Origin: Eopsaltria australis
Lineage: Eukaryota > Chordata > Aves > Passeriformes > Petroicidae
Assembly: GCA_034509425.1 (NCBI GenBank)
Contig: JAVTVJ010000130.1
Coordinates: 4,457,501 to 4,521,500 of the forward strand
Direction of reading: 5' to 3'
DNA length: 64,000 bases
In this document: positions 10,521-22,859 of the stretch, piece after piece
Numbering within the stretch: the first letter of the stretch is position 1
Layout: every line of letters begins with the position of its first letter
Translations under genes and position numbers: made by a program
The notes under the pieces: generated by a model
What the model was told of the DNA's origin: nothing
Seen by the model: only the letters and a program-made list of their open reading frames with translations
Databases searched by the model: none

Positions 10521-12339
10521 TTAAGAATCCCTAATAGCAAACTTTTCACCCATAAGGCTCTGTTCTCTTCCTGAAGTGTAAGAGGAATGGCTGTATGTGT
10601 CTAACTACCATTAACACTAATGGGAGCGACGTACATAAATCCCGGCACGGCGATGGCAGAACAGACCCCAGATGCCTTTAAAGAGGAAAGTGCTTGTAGG
10701 GGATGAATAGAGGCACACGAGCCTGTTGGTCCCTGTAACATCTGCTCTGGAAATGTGGAAGGGCTCAATTTGAGGTGTGGGTTTTCGGATACCCTTCTTG
10801 AGTTTCACGCATTGTGAAACCAGCTCGCTGCTCCCTCAGCTGGGCTCTTCCTCCAGGGCTCTGGGAGGAAGCAGATCTCAAAAGCAGATAGGAAGATGCC
10901 ATGGACAGATTCAAATGCCACTAAAACCACTATTCATTTTAGTCCTCCAGAAAGTTAAAAAAAACAAACTGGTGCTGTTTGCCAAGAGTACCCGCACTCC
11001 TCGAGTTGTGCTCACCACTTCCTACCCTTCGGAGCTGGGGATATTGAGAACATCTGTTTCCAAATGCAACGAGAAGAGGATAGTCCGCTTCCCTCCTTTC
11101 TAGAGGACCTTCGAGTTTCCCTGCCTCTTTGTTTCTTATTCCCCTTCTCCCTGGGATGCCTGTCAACAGCAATCCTAATCCAGCTGTGCAGGTCAGGCAC
11201 TGCACAGAGCAATTCCTTCAGCCATCCTGAACAGCCAGGGACCAGTTTTCCACCCCCAGCCCTGCTCTGGCCGTTTGGGCATGGGCACCCATCCTGTGCA
11301 CAATTCACTCAAGAAGGAGAAGATGAGGATACAAAACCTCATTTTTATTCCAAACCTGGTTCTTGGTGAACTTTCCAGTCTGCACTTCTCTATGGCGATG
11401 CAATGCACTGTCACCTTGCCATTAGGGCCCAGTAATTAATAGCTGCCTAATAGAAGTGAAAGTAGTTGCTCAGCAAAATGAATGATGTGTGCTACAAGGA
11501 AAAGCACTAGAAAGTAAAGCTGGAGCTGGGAAGTTGTTAGTGAGGGGAAATTTCTGCTTGCCCTTCATTAGGAGAAGCTCCAAAGAAACGTGAAGTTTGA
11601 TCGCATTAATCAGAACTGGCATCATGCGATATTTTTCTTTGTTATTTGGCATAAATTGCATGCATTAAATGATTTAAATTATGCATATACCTGCCATAAT
11701 TTTTTTTGCTGATATTTAATGAAGAGTGTGGGTTGTCTTTGAGCATTGAAACATACGGGCTGGTGAAGGCTGATCGCAGCCCTGTTTTCTGGCTGACAAA
11801 ATCAGTTTTCACGTGGACTCCAGCACAGACAGGGAGAAAGGTGCAAGTTTTGACTGAGTTTGTTACCATCAATGCTCTCACAGTCATCCCTCCCTCATGC
11901 TTTTCTCATCACTTTTCTTTTTGGAAGATGAACCCAGACCTGTAAAGAAAAAACCAACTCTTTTTGCACCTCCACTGTGATAGATTTTAACCACTATGGT
12001 GGTCATGAAATGGCCACAAAATACCTACATCTAATCAGAGACCAGCTGTGTTTTTGTAAGGTCTACTTTGAACAAGTTGCAGTCAATTTTTTCTGGCTCT
12101 TTAGAGGCCGTGACTGACATGAGCATATATAACATCAGGAATACCTTTATATGATTTTTTTCCTGTCTGGTACTGTAGTGTAATTAGCAGGTCCAGACTT
12201 GCTTGTGCTCTTTTCAAATGCAATTCTTCTTGGGGAAAGAAATTAAACCAAAGGATGATGTAGCTTTTCACAGGCACTCAGATGAAAGTAAGTGGTGGTT
12301 ACAATTATTCAAAAGTACTCAGAGAAGTATTGAATATGT
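10521..12339. other. Unannotated intergenic sequence
   Basis: No gene was recognised. CCATTAACACTAATGGGAGC at about 10609-10628 resembles the CCATTGACTTCAATGGGA-type motif common in ancient amniote LINE 3' ends, but too little remains to call a family. 11.58-11.73 kb is AT-rich. Confidence 0.5.
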
Positions 12340-12470
12340 TAATCTTTGCTGGGAGAAAGCACTGGACTGGTGCACGTGGCTGGAAATGTGCAGAGTTTGG
12401 GTGCCCTTCCAGCTCCGCCACAGCCTTTCTTTGTGGCCTTGGGCAAACTATTTAACTGGTTCTGCAACAG
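12340..12470 (+). mobile_element. MIR-type SINE relic
   Basis: The order of recognisable segments follows the MIR consensus: GCACTGGACTGG, a diverged middle, CCAGCTCCGCCACAG, and the core GTGGCCTTGGGCAAACTATTTAAC, which corresponds to the MIR motif GTGACCTTGGGCAAGTTACTTAACC. MIR is a tRNA-derived SINE that predates the amniote radiation. Copies in birds are old and diverged, and this copy shows many substitutions. Confidence 0.75.
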
Positions 12471-13839
12471 CACGGTTTGTCAGGAGCGCGAGTGGGAGCG
12501 CCGCTGTTTCTTTTCTTCTTTCTATTTGTCTGCTGACGATATTAAAGTTTCCAGAGCGCAGACACTGTGTGTGTTGCTGCTGTGCCCAGCCCAGGCACGG
12601 CACAGATATTGATGTTTATCACCCTTACTATTGTTCTTGGCTTGCAGAATGCATTTACCAGTCTAGATCAGAGCACGCAACAGCGACGTAGGAACTTACT
12701 TGAATGTAGCAATTTATAAAGCTATCTGCTATATTCAAAAATGAGAGTGGATGACACCCTCTCCCCCGCTGCCCATCTGCTGGGACGGACGCTGTGCCCG
12801 GGATAATGCTGTCCTTGTTCTCAGGAACATGGCAGTGCTTTCTCTGGCGGACGGGGCTGGGGCCATTCCTCCTGCGCCTCCAAACACACCTGCAGAAAGC
12901 CCAGAGATTCCCAATGCCTTTTGCTACTGACACACCCCTTTAAAAAGTCTGTTTAAAGTCACAGAAGAAGGATAATTTTGAGGACTGAGTGGTAGGATCC
13001 AACCTGGTAGGGTTTTAGAAATACTTTGAAATTTGCTCTCCCCTGGCACACTCATAGAACGCTACTGCATGACTTTTATGAGAAATGTTGGCTTTAGACA
13101 ACCCAGAGCTCCTGAAAAGTAAAAAAAACCCAAAAAACAGTGGTTAAGGCCAGTATCTTTGGCTTTGACATGTGTACTTGAAGCCTCTTTGTCCAAAATC
13201 CAGTGCAGCGCATGAACAGGGGGGTTGTTCCTGGGTCTGTGCCGTGTGGCTGCTGAAGTGTCTTCTGCAAGATCTGAATGGCAAATGGAAAGGAGGCAAA
13301 TAAAACCCAAAAATGATCTGTCAGGCAGACTAGGAAGAGAGGGCACATGCACAGCATCGGGGCTCATCAAGGTAACAGTACTCAGGGTTTGCTCTTCCCA
13401 AAACAGGGGTGTGAGCTATCATGGACGTGATATGGTAAGAGAAACTCAACAGGGAGGGTCCCTGGTGTGACAATCCTGGGGGCCTCGGGGGGGTGGGACT
13501 GGCTGCTGTTTTTGACTGCAGAATTTTTCACCCATCCCTAGAGCCCTTGCCTGTGCTGTTCTCTGTGTTTGAGTAGGCTGGTGATGGCCTTGTTTTGCTC
13601 GTGGGTACCATCCCTGCAGCATCATCTGAGAGGCTGTAGCTTTAACAAAGAAGAGAAGCAAATTGCTCTGGGATGTCCAGAGAAAGCAGCCTGTTAGGAA
13701 CAGGCTTGGAATAAAGGTGAGGGGAGCAAGTAGCTCTTGGGAAATAGTCACCAAAGAAATTCCTAGTATGAGATTTAATTGAGTTTATTTCAAGTAAAAA
13801 TTAAGAGAGGTCTTTTCCTCTTCTAGAACCACATTCACT
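12471..13839. other. Unannotated intergenic sequence
   Basis: No gene was recognised. 12.47-12.60 and 12.75-12.90 kb are moderately GC-rich. An A-rich AAAAAAAACCCAAAAAA tract lies at about 13121-13137. Open frames over the MIR relic and beyond are chance readings through repeat sequence. Confidence 0.5.
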
Positions 13840-14378
13840 TCATTATTAAACTTACCAACAGTGAACACCACGTGGTAGAAGGAACATACCCATCACCGTA
13901 ATGCTGTTCTTACAAGCCAAGGAATTTGCATGTCCAAACGGGATGTGTATCATAAATAGACTGTTTACAGTAGACTTAAATTATATGATGAGCCATATAA
14001 CAGCAGTGAATATATCACACCGTGAGCCCCTGCCAACCATGCATGACTACTATTTGCTTCTCCTCAGGCAGTAAACAAAGTTTTCAGCTGACCTACTGTT
14101 TGGTGGAAGTGCATGGAAACAGAGATAAGCAGCGCCACTCGTAATGCTGTAGTGGAATAAAATCTGGCATAAATTTGCCTAGAAAGTAAAAGGAATGCAT
14201 GAAATATTATTTCTTAGTTCACATACAACTCTTCTGCCAGCACGCCATGTCATATTGCATTGCTAGGAAAAGGGGATTTTTTCCTGTTTCTGCAAGGGTT
14301 CGTATTCCAATCAGGTGGTCAAGGCAATGTATATCATATGAATATCAAATCCTTTAAGATGAACTGTGTATTAAATGA
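13840..14378. promoter_or_regulatory. Candidate conserved non-coding block
   Basis: AT-rich, repeat-free sequence with no open frame of interest, rich in short TAAATTATATG/CATAAAT-type motifs. It ends where the CR1 insertion begins. The regulatory role is inferred from composition alone. Confidence 0.25.
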
Positions 14379-14788
14379 CTGGAGCCCCTCTGCTCTGGAG
14401 CCAGGCTGGGAGAGCTGGAGGTGTTCAGCCTGGAGGAGAGGAGGTCCCAAGGAGATCTAAGAGCTCCTTCCAGGGCCTAAAGGGGCTCCAAGAGAGCTGG
14501 AGAGGTACTTGGGGCAAGGGCCTGAAGGGATGGGACACAGTGAATGGCTTCCCACTGCGAGAGGGCAGGGTTAGATGGGATATCAGGAAGGAATTCTTGG
14601 CTGTGAGGGTGGTGAGGTTGTCCAGAGAAGCTGCGGCTGCTCCTGGATCCCTGGAAGTGTCCAAGGCCAGGCTGGACAGGGCTTGAAGCAACCTGGGATA
14701 ATGGAAGGTGTCCCTGCCCGTGGCAGGGGGTTGGAACTGGGTGGGTTTTATGATCCCTTCCAACCCAAACCATTCTGTGATCCTATAA
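14379..14788 (+). mobile_element. CR1 LINE, 5'-truncated, sense orientation
   Basis: About 410 bp matches the last part of an avian CR1 in sense orientation. It starts at the CTGGAGCCCCTCTGCTCTGG / GTTCAGCCTGGAGGAGAGG segment, continues through GGAAGTGTCCAAGGCCAGGC and CCTGGGATAATGGAAGGTGT, and ends in TTCCAACCCAAACCATTCTG plus a short TGATCCTATAA tail. Open frames through it are CR1 3'-end readings, not host genes. The reading frame of the reverse transcriptase is missing, as expected for a truncated insertion. Confidence 0.95.
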
Positions 14789-16624
14789 ATATTCTAAACT
14801 AATCACCTGAAGAAATGCACAAAGGGGATGAATTGCCCCATATAATATTAAAATGCCTCGAGATTCCCACTGGCTTCAGCGGGATTCGGAGTATCCCTTC
14901 CAACTGTGGGATGAACACTTTAACATAAGGCCAGGAAGGCACATCTGGCTTCCCCGGGTGGACCTAGACTTCACCTACGCTCAAAAACGTGCTGTTTGGG
15001 GCTCTGTGGATTTGTATAACACACTTTGGACTAATTTTCCAATGCTTAATGGGAACGTTGTGCATCCCAGCCGGTTGTTTGTTTGTCTGCCTGCTTCTCG
15101 CCTCCCTCCTACCCTATTTATATACGCACACATGCAAAAAATATGAGAGTTAAAGAAAAATGTCAACCATATGTAACATACATGGAGATTAGTGACAGTA
15201 ACAGTGAATTCATTGTGGTTTTGGCAGTCAGGACACCATCCAGGCCATATTTTAAAGTTTTAGACAAATCCACATGTATTCCAGAGATTGCTGTGGATTT
15301 TCAGTATGTGTGGCTCATTAGATACGCAATCTGCCTGCTATTCTCTCCTGTCACACAAAGCTGATGGCAGCAAACTGGCGTCTTGGAGATGTTGGTAGCA
15401 CTGCAGATTTTAGCATTAATGCCAGCCTTGGGCATCCTGGAGCTCCGTAGCCTTGTGTGACACGTGCTGGCGGTGAGGGGTGCCGGTGTCCCATGGCTGG
15501 GAGATCACGGACAAGCTGTGGTTGCTATTCTGCTTTCAAGCAAAATAGAATGATTAAAATCCATATTGTGTCTCAGATCATTGTTGTAGAGAAGGAAACA
15601 GTGCAAAACTTGGAGCCCCTACACTCAGATTCTGCTTTTTCTAGTCCATCACAACTACAGCTTTTTTGCATTGTTTGCTCTTATCACAGCTTGAAACTAC
15701 TTTTGGGGGCGCTATGAGTGAACATAAGACTCTTCTTAAGTTCATAATTTTTTTCAGATTTTTACATTCTTCTCAAATTCCTGTAATTTTTCCTGTAAAT
15801 CTTCACAGCTCCATATCCCTGTGACTATATTTGTATAGAGCTAATGCTACCCATCTAATAATCGTGTGCAGCATACAAAAGCATGGCTTTGATTCACATA
15901 AAAGTGCTAAACTTGCCTAAACCCGTCCGAGTTCAGGCGAGGCTACGTTCGGCGCAGGGCCGAGTGCTTAAATATAGGTGAAGGCAACGCTGGTCTGCTA
16001 ATTTCAGCAGAATGTTTCAAACAAAGTGTTACTGTTTAATCTGGGCACATGACGGGTGAATGAATGTTTGAATGAAATGACATAATTGTTGGTTAGCCTG
16101 TATAATTTGGAGAGCATTCGCACAAGTTTAACTCTCTCTGGAGGCAGCAGATCCTTGAGGCAGGAAGGGAAGCACCTTCCCCAAAGGCAGAGGATGGCCA
16201 GATCCTTGATCCCTTTGCACATACCAACCTTTGGAACGCTGTGCTGGACTGGCTTTTTGGTTCCAGAGGATCATCCTTAGCCCTTCTCCTCACGTCGTGT
16301 ATGATATTTAATGCGTCATCTTTGTTTTAAACAAACAATACACAAGCTGTTGCTGGCAATGGTGGGAAGCTGGTGGTCCATCTGGAAAGCAGGGAGATAG
16401 ATGAGGAGAAAAAATAGAATTAAAACTGTTTAGGGGTGTATTTGCATGTTTAAAACCCTGGGATAGGAGGAGGGTGTTTAATAGATTTTTGAAAAGAAGT
16501 TTGAAGACAGGAGAGATGTTTTGTATGTAAAGGAGTCTATCAATAATAGACATTATTTGTGTAATAAAACCAGAGAGTTTACCCAAAACAAAGCAAAGCT
16601 GTGAGTCCATACCTTTAAATAAGT
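14789..16624. other. Unannotated intergenic sequence
   Basis: No gene was recognised. GATTCCCACTGGCTTCAGCG near 14861 resembles an ancient amniote LINE-tail motif. 15.15-15.35 and 15.73-16.12 kb are AT-rich and could contain conserved non-coding elements. The remaining open frames have no motifs. Confidence 0.5.
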
Positions 16625-16760
16625 TGTTTATTCATTATTTCTGCTGCATTAAGTCCACTCACTGTAAAATTAACCAATTTTTCCTTGACAAAAGTTCAGG
16701 ACGGTATAAAATTAACCAATAATATGGCTTATTAATTAAACCAGTGGCAAAACAGCCATT
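16625..16760. promoter_or_regulatory. Candidate regulatory block with a repeated 14-bp CCAAT-containing motif
   Basis: TAAAATTAACCAAT occurs exactly at 16665-16678 and again at 16707-16720, 42 bp apart (four helical turns). Each contains a CCAAT core next to an AT-rich homeodomain-like half-site. The surrounding sequence is AT-rich and repeat-free. That this is a cis-element is inference. Confidence 0.3.
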
Positions 16761-19379
16761 TGAGCGTAACGGGCTCCGCGGGACGGTTACAAGTCGGGTT
16801 TCTGGCTGAGTGCTTCTGTCATTCCCAAACACAGAGCACCCCACCTCAGCTCACCACTACCCAGCATGCAGCCAATCTGCCATTGACAACCTTGATTATA
16901 ACCAGAGAAAAGTTCATTGGAACCAGAAGAAGTTACAAAATCATTAATCTTTCCTGCCATCTTGGATTCTCTCTCTCGCCAGAATCCAGCCAGATGTTTT
17001 GCAGTCACTGCATGCACAGAGCACTGCGATCCTGTTTGCACAGCTCGGGGTTTTTCCTCCATCCTTAGGGATCTTTGCTCCGAAATTATGCATTTTGCTT
17101 TTGCTTTGGAGATTCTCCATCACTGCTGAGAGCTTCCTGGAGAACAGGAGGCACTCTTCTGGCATAAGCCTATTGTTAAATTAAACTCTTTTATGCGTGC
17201 AGCGGTTTTGCTGCCGTCCTTGGGGACCAGGGTTGAGCATTTTGGGGAGCAATTCCCTGCAGGAATGCTGAGCATTGCCGCCGTTTCGGGCTTGCCAGGC
17301 CTGAGGATGATGTATGGAGCAGGTGGTTGCAATTTAGGGTTCGCTGCCATTCCTGGGGAAATGGGTGGAAAAAAGGAGGGTTGGGAACAGAGTGAAAAGG
17401 CAGCAGGAACAAGGCTGGCATTATCCACGCCGCTCCCAGCCCGAGCCTGCGCCCTGCATGGCTCAGAAAGCTGCATCTTCCCCCTTAAAAAGGACCTCAG
17501 TGAATTAACAGGCGAAAGACCTGAGCAAGGAGGTTTTCATAAAAGAAAAAAAATAAATATATATATAAAAACCTTAATTGGGGCTCACCAAGCAATCCAA
17601 CATCGCGGCAAATCCTGCTCCGAAATATATGTGCTCTGCTTTAATGACAGCACATAGAGTACTGCTGAGATAGTGGAAAATTTTACAGGGAGTTTTGCTT
17701 AAGGAATGGCTTTAACTCAAGTTACCTGTAGAGCCCAGTGTCATATGGAAACACTTAGGGAGCTGTGGAAAACTTTCTGAAATACAGTGGAATTTATCTA
17801 GCACAGCATTTCGCGTAGGGAGGAGGAATATGGATTACAATGGAGTCAGGAAGGAGCGGGCTACGGCACTCTTGGAGACGGCCACTCGCAGCCCCGCGAC
17901 CGCAGATGAAAAGTACATGTGTAACCGGGGGGAGCATTCCTCACCGGCCCCGTCTGGGATGCATTTATGCTATTTGACATGCACGTAACCTCGTTATAGA
18001 AAACAGAGTCCAATAACCTTAAAAAGATGGACGGTAAAAGGAAAAAAAACCAAAAAAACCCAAAGAAAAGGTGCAAGGAAGCAGATCTGCTTCCAGATTT
18101 GCACGCCCGGGGCCTGCAGTGGGGTAGGAACGGTGAAACACGGATCCAGGGGGCCCCTGCTGCCGGCAGCCTGTGTTCACTGCGGGGATGGTGCTGATGG
18201 AGCTGCAGCTCCAAGGTGGAAGAACACAGGACAGCCCTGGAACAGTGGGAGCACTGTGTGCCCTGCAGTCCTGCACGGCCACCGTGCACCCAGGAGAGCC
18301 GGTGTTTGGTGCCATGGGGTGCCCCGGGAGCTGGGCAGGAGAGGGGTGGGAGGAAGCAGAGATGTTTTCAAGTGCATTTCGTTATATATTTGCTCCCTAA
18401 ATGCTTATGGCACTGGCCGCCAGAGCATCTGGGCACTTCACAATAATTAAAACTGACAAATCCATAAACAGTAAACAACAGGCTACCCACTCGGGCAGCC
18501 AAAAACCCACTACTGCATAAGCTCAATAGCTGCACCCATCTGCCGAATAAAATCCTCTCCACTGCCTCCCCTTGTCTGCACCGGCCAGGACAGAGCCAGG
18601 CCCTTCCCCACCATCACCCCCGGCTGAGCACAGCCTGACCCCTCACCTTCCCTGGGGCATCTCCAGGGCTTCGTGCTGGCTTTGAGAGCAGCAAGAGTTT
18701 ATTTCTAATTTTTTTTCCCAAATTTTTTCCCCACCACAAAGTGGCAAGAAGTAATGACACCCTTTTCCTTCTGACTTCTTGGCCCGCTAACCCTTTCACA
18801 ACACAATGGGAAGGCAACTGCTCGCACCCAGGGGAGGGGATTTAATGACTAGAAAATAAAGAGAGAGAATTTACTTGGAAAAACTGTGGAATTAAAAGTT
18901 CTGGACAAAACACGCATCACTGATGCATAACATTTTTGTTAATTGGGTCTTAACAGGTTTGTGACTCAGGCTGTAATTATTTGAGAAATGGGTCACACCA
19001 GGCAGTGCCAGCCGCGCGTCCTGCCGCTGCGGGAACTTTCACCTAGTTGTAAAACTACATCTCGACGCGTGTTCCCTCCGCCCCGGCAGAGATCCCAGCC
19101 CTCGGAGGAGCCACAGCAGTGTGCCGAGCCCGTGGCCTCTAGGATGGGTGTCAGGGCACCAGGATGCTCCCTGCAGACCCCTCCTGGTGTGGGAGACCTG
19201 GGACAGCCCCATCCCACTCCCTGTGCCATGAAGAGGTGTCTTAGCCCGTGCCAAACATTCTCCCCCCTTTCTCCCCTGCTATTGTTTTTACTTTCTGTTT
19301 TTTTCCCCATGTTTTCTTGACCCGGTAGAGGCACTAAATTTTCCTAATGCCTCCCTGCCCTCGTATCGCAGAACAAGCT
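16761..19379. other. Unannotated intergenic sequence, partly GC-rich
   Basis: No gene was recognised. 17.2-17.5 and 18.08-18.35 kb are GC-richer with overlapping open frames on both strands and no motifs, which is typical of chance readings. A poly(A)-with-CC tract lies at about 18041-18070. 17.54-17.57 kb is a short A/T microsatellite-like stretch. Confidence 0.5.
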
Positions 19380-19660
19380 GCGGGAAGTTGGATTTTTTTT
19401 GCACTAAAGTGAGATTAATTAAAATATAAAAAATGCACCCAACTGTGGTAAATCATTTCTCTGTGCGGAGCGATTGCTCCCTGCTCCATCCACCTCTGCT
19501 TTCCTCGGCAGAAGTATCTCCATGCGAGCTGAAGTCTTCTAATGCTCATAAAGCACCCGAGATATTATCTCTCTAATTAGCAGCTGGAAAAAAATAAATG
19601 AGAGATCAATTAATGCTATAATTATAAACAGTGCCTTTAGATGTGTTGTTTGTGGTGAAC
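19380..19660. promoter_or_regulatory. Candidate conserved non-coding block
   Basis: AT-rich and repeat-free, with clustered homeodomain cores (GATTAATTAAA near 19411, TCTAATTAGCA near 19573, TCAATTAATG near 19607). No protein-coding signal is present. The call rests on site density only. Confidence 0.3.
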
Positions 19661-21810
19661 GAAGGCTTACGCTGACAAGAGCCGTGCTGTGATTCTCCCC
19701 CAAAAAGTTGAAGCAGGAGCCCCCTCTCCAGCCCTGAGTTGTTCCTGGCTGCACAGCCCACCCCAGGGTGCTGGGGAGGAGTTTGAGGGGGCTCCCACAT
19801 TCAAGGACAGCATTTTTCCTGGTCTCTGACTGGCTCTGGGGAGGTGATGGGGTCCCACAGTGGAGCCGGGGGGGGGTTTTTGCAGCTCTCTCTTGGCCCT
19901 TCCCTGCTCCAGGGTAAGCTGTTTTTCATATATTGTAGCCTGGGAAAGCTGTGTTACTGTTAAAAGAGTAACCATATCCCTTTCTGAGCTGTTGCCAAGC
20001 AGATGTAGGGTTTTGGAAAGTTCCCAACAAACTTCCACAGCTGATACTTTACCGACTTGTTCTTTCTCCCATCCCTCTACTTGCACCTATTTAAATAACC
20101 AAAGGACATAATTTGGGGGAGGGAACGTTTCTCTGCAGCTTCTACTTGTTAAATATAATTAATTGAGAGTGACCTGTTAGTCAATTACAGTGTGTAGCTT
20201 CGAAAAGAAATGGGGAAATATAAAATATTACTGTTTTACCAAAAAAAAGCGCCTTATTTTGTGCTGAAGGGGGACAGAATAATGGAGCAAATCGAGCCCT
20301 TTGTGCAATGCGGGGCTGCTGCTGCCTTGCAACTGGGCAAATATCTCATTTACTTTCTTAATAGCAGTTTGTGGGGTGGCTGCAGGAGGAGGAGGAGAAG
20401 AAATTGGGAGAAATCCACACTTTCAAGGCTGGCAGTGGTGTGAAACTTGGTGTCGATGCAGATCCCACTTTGCGTGTGCTGGAGGGGGCACAACGCAGGG
20501 CACTGGAAATGTGGAAAGCTCCCACAAATCATATCTCACAGGAAAGGTTTATGGGAGTTCAGAGTATAGCAGAGGGGATGGATGTCAGGTTTTCCTGCAC
20601 AATAGAGGGTCTTTTGTTTCCGCGCTGCCTCTTGGCAGCAGCCCCCATGCCACTGCTGGTAATTTCCTGTCCATCCTTCGCCGAGCGGCGGGGCTGGAGC
20701 AAGGGAGTAGTCCCACGTTTTTGTTTAGACTGTGTTTTTTTAATGCTGAGCCTTGTTCTAAGCAGGATATCCCTGTGTATGTTTGGAGTTCCTGAACTTC
20801 TCTGGAGAAGATTATCCTTAAAAAGCCCCTTCCACAGTGCCGAGTTTCTAACTTCTCTCTTAAAAAAAAAAAAAACAAACCAACAACAAAAAGCCCAGGT
20901 TTAATTGCTTTTGCTTGTGAGAGCTTGTACCTTGCAGCTTAATCCGCCCGCGTCTCAAACATCCGTCAGCGTTTTCCTTCCACCCAGGGGCTCAGGAGAA
21001 AACCAAAAAGTGGAGGCGATTGGATTGGCAGTTTTACTTTTGCAGCTGGGGGACAGTTCAACAGGACCCAGAGCCCACGAGGTGCGACAATGTCCCTCGG
21101 TCTCTGCAAGTGCAGAGGGCTCGAGTTCATCCCTGTTTTCCAAATCAATGATGTTTTGCAGTCGAAGGAGCTCAAGGGCCTGGCTGATGGTGTTTGGCTT
21201 CTGACTGGAGCTGTAGGTTTCTCAGAAAATCTCCAAAATGATGAACCAGCATCTGGTTTGTTTTTTCCCTGTCTCTCTCAAACAATTTTCTCGGACCGCC
21301 CTGACTGCATTTGTTGACACCACATAGTAAAACCAAAGTAAAAGTAAAAGCAAGGAGCCCAGTGGTTGGTGTGCATGGAGGAAGCAGGGCGAGCTCCCAG
21401 CTGCGGCTCCCTAGAGGAAAATATGGAAAAATATATCCAGTAAATCCAAAACGGAGGCGCCTCCATAATGAGTCTCAGTGACGGGACAGCCCTTTGGATT
21501 TGAAAAACACCCTTGCGTTTTCTGTAAAACTCCCATCCGCTTGGCAAAACAGCCCAGAGGAACCTCAGGGATGGGGTCTCTTTTTGTAGGGAGTGTGGCC
21601 CTTGCAGCCATGCCCCATTATTTAGGTGTAGAACCCCTCTGGATTAGCAGCTGGCACGGTGAGCATTCCAGGGCAGCCCGGCCGCCTCCGCTCTGCCACG
21701 TGGCAATTACCCTGTGCCGGCAGAGCCCAGCTAACGAGGATTGGGAGCAGAGTGGCGGGGCTGGAGTTGGCCGGGTTGCTCCCAGGAAGTGGGTTAAGCT
21801 GCATGTGCAT
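19661..21810. other. Unannotated intergenic sequence
   Basis: No gene was recognised. A G-tract lies at 19869-19876. An A-rich tract begins near 20862 and runs into CAAACCAACAACAAAAA. A + strand open frame of 177 codons at 20371-20904 runs into that A-tract and shows no domain or splice signal, so I do not call it. Beyond 20.9 kb the composition is mixed. Confidence 0.5.
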
Positions 21811-22326
21811 GGTACTGTACAGAGCTCTGTGGTGCTATATGAGGCCATACAGTGCTGTATGGCACTGGGAGAGCTGTGCAGTGTTCTGCAGTGTTGTACC
21901 CTGTGGTGTGTTGCTCTGGGATGCTGTGCAGCCCTGCACAACACTGCTCTGTGGTGCTGTATGATGTTGTGAGGGGCTGTATGGTGCTGTGCAGTTCTGT
22001 ACAGCGTACAGTGCTGCATTACCTATAGTGCTACTCAGTGTTGTAGGGCGCTATAGGATGTTGTACAGTGCTACAAGACACTGCACAATGCTACTACATA
22101 AGGTGTTACAGTGCTGTAAATGTACACTGCTACACTACCTACAGTGCTGCACAGTGTTGTACAGTGCTATAGGATGTTGTACTGTGCTACACGATGTTGC
22201 ACAGTTCTACACAAGGTGTCACAGTGCCATAAGTGTACAGTGCTACACTACCTACAGTGCTACACAGTGTTGTACGCTGCTATAGGATGTTGTACGGTGC
22301 TACTCGATGTTGTACGGCACTCTACG
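21811..22326. repeat. Nested minisatellite (GTGCTGTACA-like unit, ~115-bp higher-order period)
   Basis: The whole stretch is built from degenerate 10-11-bp units around GTGCTGTACA / GTGTTGTACA. In the second half these form a higher-order repeat. The landmark ACCTAYAGTGCT followed by GCTATAGGATGTTGTAC recurs at about 22021, 22137 and 22250, that is with periods of 116 and 113 bp. Because the unit lacks stops in some frames, 90-100-codon cysteine/tyrosine/leucine-rich open frames run through it. These are by-products, not genes. The boundaries are gradual on the 5' side. Confidence 0.92.
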
Positions 22327-22700
22327 CGCTCCCCCGGCTCAGGCATTCTTCTGGGTAACCTGATCTTACTTCTGTCTGCTTTCAACAGATAGGCGAGGTG
22401 AAGTTATGTTAAACATGTCGCAGTAAGTTTGATTCACACCACTCTGGTCTGGTTTTCTTCCTTGATTAGCTTTAATCAAACCCTCCGTGTTACATGACCT
22501 TAATAAAGCTATTTTTCCTGACAAGCAAAGACCATCTTAACAAGCAAAGCTCATCTGGCCTGAAACTAAAGCCAAGTCAAGATGGTGTTTTAGGTCCTCA
22601 TTAAAGTCCACAGCGTGAAGCGAGAGGGAAAATGATGGAATGGTGTTCCACCAAACCATCTCTCCTTTACATTTAATTAAAGGAATTATACGCAACCCAG
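22327..22700. promoter_or_regulatory. Candidate conserved non-coding block with paired ATTA sites and a 19-bp tandem unit
   Basis: TTGATTA and TAATCAA form an inverted pair at 22462-22479 around GCTT. ACAAGCAAAG occurs at 22521-22530 and 22540-22549, giving a 19-bp period with similar ACCATCTT/CTCATCTG continuations. The block is repeat-free and AT-rich, without coding signal. Function is inferred from motif arrangement only. Confidence 0.3.
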
Positions 22701-22859
22701 TAGATGCCTTGGGAAAGCAATCACCAGTGGGTTTGTAAAGAGCCCAGCGGTATAAAAGCGGGCAGCCCCGGCTTTGGCAAAGGGCAGATTAACACCAGGA
22801 GCTGGGTGGACTTTGGGATCAACCAGGAAAACAAAATAATCATATGGTGTTAATATGAA

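Noticed and set aside
14375..14802. Overlapping open frames of 75-112 codons on both strands
   Set aside because: They lie entirely within a CR1 3' end; CR1 enzymes are encoded further 5', in the missing part.
20371..20904. 177-codon + strand open frame
   Set aside because: It ends by running into an A-rich tract giving a poly-lysine/glutamine tail. A second long frame overlaps it on the same strand. No motif is present.
21989..22392. Cysteine-rich repetitive open frames of 90-98 codons
   Set aside because: They are produced by the minisatellite unit, which lacks stops in those frames. There is no signal peptide or regular cysteine spacing beyond the DNA period.
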